Assembly: GCA_964632355.1 (NCBI GenBank)
Contig: CAZWBW010000136.1
Location: forward strand, 1-5,952
DNA length: 5,952 bases
Reading direction: 5' to 3'
From: JALOAP01 sp964632355
Lineage (GTDB): Bacteria; Chloroflexota; Dehalococcoidia; Tepidiformales; Tepidiformaceae
Each line of letters starts with the position of its first letter. The stretch's first letter is position 1. This document shows positions 5,022 to 5,952 of the stretch, in pieces. The notes under the pieces are model-generated. The model was not told where the DNA came from and ran no database searches. It saw nothing but the letters and a program-made list of their open reading frames with translations. Position numbers and translations under genes: made by a program.

Positions 5022-5952
5022 TCATCCGGTGGCGAGGGGAAGCTCGCCCTCGCGCCCTGCGACGAACCGGGTGATCTCCTCGTGCACCCGCTGCCACGCC
5101 GGCTCGTCCTCGAGAAGAAGGTGGTTCCGGCTGGGCAGCGAGACGAGTTGGGCGCCCGGGATTCGCGCGGCGAGGTGGCGCCCCTCGGCGAAGGGCACGC
5201 GCTGGTCGTCGCGGGCGTGGAGCACCAGCGTGGGCGCCCGGATCTCCCCGAGCAGGTCCTCCACATCAATCCCGCCCGAGGTGTCGTGGAAGCGCACCGC
5301 GTTTTCGGGGCTCGCCGAAACGCGCTGGAGGTCGGTGAGCCACCGCCACTGTTCGCGGGTGCCATCCGGGACCATTGTGATCGAGAAGATCTCGCGAAAC
5401 GCGGCGTCGTCGCGGCCCCACGACTGCCGCATGAGGATGCGCATCGCCTCGTGGCGTGCCGTCCACTCCTCCGAATTGCGCTTCAGCCGCCCTCGAGCGA
5501 ACGCACCGAACAGCACAAGGTGGCTGACCCGCTCGGGGTGGCGAGCGGCGAACGCGATCGCCACAGCGCCGCCCTGCGACATCCCGAGCAGGGGGAAGCG
5601 CTCCAGCCCGGCCGCTTCCACCACTGCTTCGAGGTCGTCGACCCACGCGTCGAACGAGAACCGCGGCACATCCCAGTCGGAGAGCCCGGAGCCGCGTGCG
5701 TCGTAGCGCACGAGGAAAAACTCCCGGGAGAGGTCGGTCCACACGTGCTTCCAGACCGGGCTCTCGGCGTCGAATTCGAGGTGGGTGAGCCAGTTCGCTG
5801 CCTTCACGAGCGGGGGGCCGGAACCGCTGGTCGCGTAGGCGATGCGCACGCCATCGCGCGTGCGGCAGAAGCGGATCTCCTGGTTCAGCGGGCTCGACGA
5901 CGGCGGTGCAGCGGTGCGCTGGTGTACCACCTCCACCTGCCCGGCGAACCGG
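5022..5952 (-). CDS. Alpha/beta hydrolase, partial; probable C-terminal part of a winged-helix fusion
   Basis: The stop is TGA (5022-5024), and the frame is open to the right edge of the window. A GTG at 5934-5936 would give 304 residues, but the codons before it read RFAGQ with no stop and no clear ribosome site. RFAGQVEVV resembles the final strand of OmpR-type winged-helix domains (GRGFRF.G.V), which precede this hydrolase subfamily in known fusion proteins, so the true N-terminus is probably outside. Numbering from the GTG, the hydrolase spans about 20-294: strand tract IRFCRTRDGVRIAYATSGSG (21-40), VRYDARGSGLSDWD (76-89), nucleophile elbow GMSQGG with S120, acid D244 in DDQRVP and H272 in NHLLL. 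The triad looks complete, so it is probably an active hydrolase; the substrate cannot be told. It converges with cofE, leaving 15 bp and no visible terminator. Confidence 0.85.
   Translation of the reverse strand, partial: RFAGQVEVVHQRTAAPPSSSPLNQEIRFCRTRDGVRIAYATSGSGPPLVKAANWLTHLEFDAESPVWKHVWTDLSREFFLVRYDARGSGLSDWDVPRFSFDAWVDDLEAVVEAAGLERFPLLGMSQGGAVAIAFAARHPERVSHLVLFGAFARGRLKRNSEEWTARHEAMRILMRQSWGRDDAAFREIFSITMVPDGTREQWRWLTDLQRVSASPENAVRFHDTSGGIDVEDLLGEIRAPTLVLHARDDQRVPFAEGRHLAARIPGAQLVSLPSRNHLLLEDEPAWQRVHEEITRFVAGREGELPLATG

Overview
The window is high-GC bacterial DNA with five protein genes. An FtsH of the type that carries the tract LGPRTFGK...FLGREISE, together with coenzyme F420 genes, points to Chloroflexota; this is inference from remembered family patterns. 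No rRNA or tRNA gene is visible.

Layout. Positions 1-216 hold no gene; they hold heptanucleotide repeats in both orientations. A minus-strand gene (217-918) encodes a membrane-anchored SurA/PrsA-like chaperone without a visible isomerase domain. Positions 919-1290 contain no gene; they carry three more heptamer arrays, a 56-bp direct duplication with a 127-bp offset, and a terminator-like hairpin just after ftsH. The minus-strand gene ftsH (1291-3300) starts at TTG and is complete. Positions 3301-3581 are a divergent control region: an extended -10 promoter and a leader inverted repeat for ftsH, and a weaker promoter candidate plus a 12-bp palindrome in front of the plus-strand genes. An F420:NADP oxidoreductase (stop at 4244) and CofE, the F420-0:glutamate ligase (4254-5006), form a tight two-gene operon. 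They converge, with a 15-bp gap, on a minus-strand alpha/beta hydrolase that runs off the right edge and is probably the C-terminal part of a winged-helix/hydrolase fusion.

Function. The left half is membrane protein quality control: FtsH degrades membrane and misfolded proteins, and the SurA-like protein probably chaperones outside the membrane. The right half is F420 metabolism: CofE adds the glutamate tail, and the oxidoreductase exchanges hydride between F420 and NADP(H). The most unusual content is the intergenic repeat system: five arrays of one degenerate heptamer (CYNTYGG), in mirrored orientations, mixed with other short duplicated modules and bracketing the SurA-like gene.
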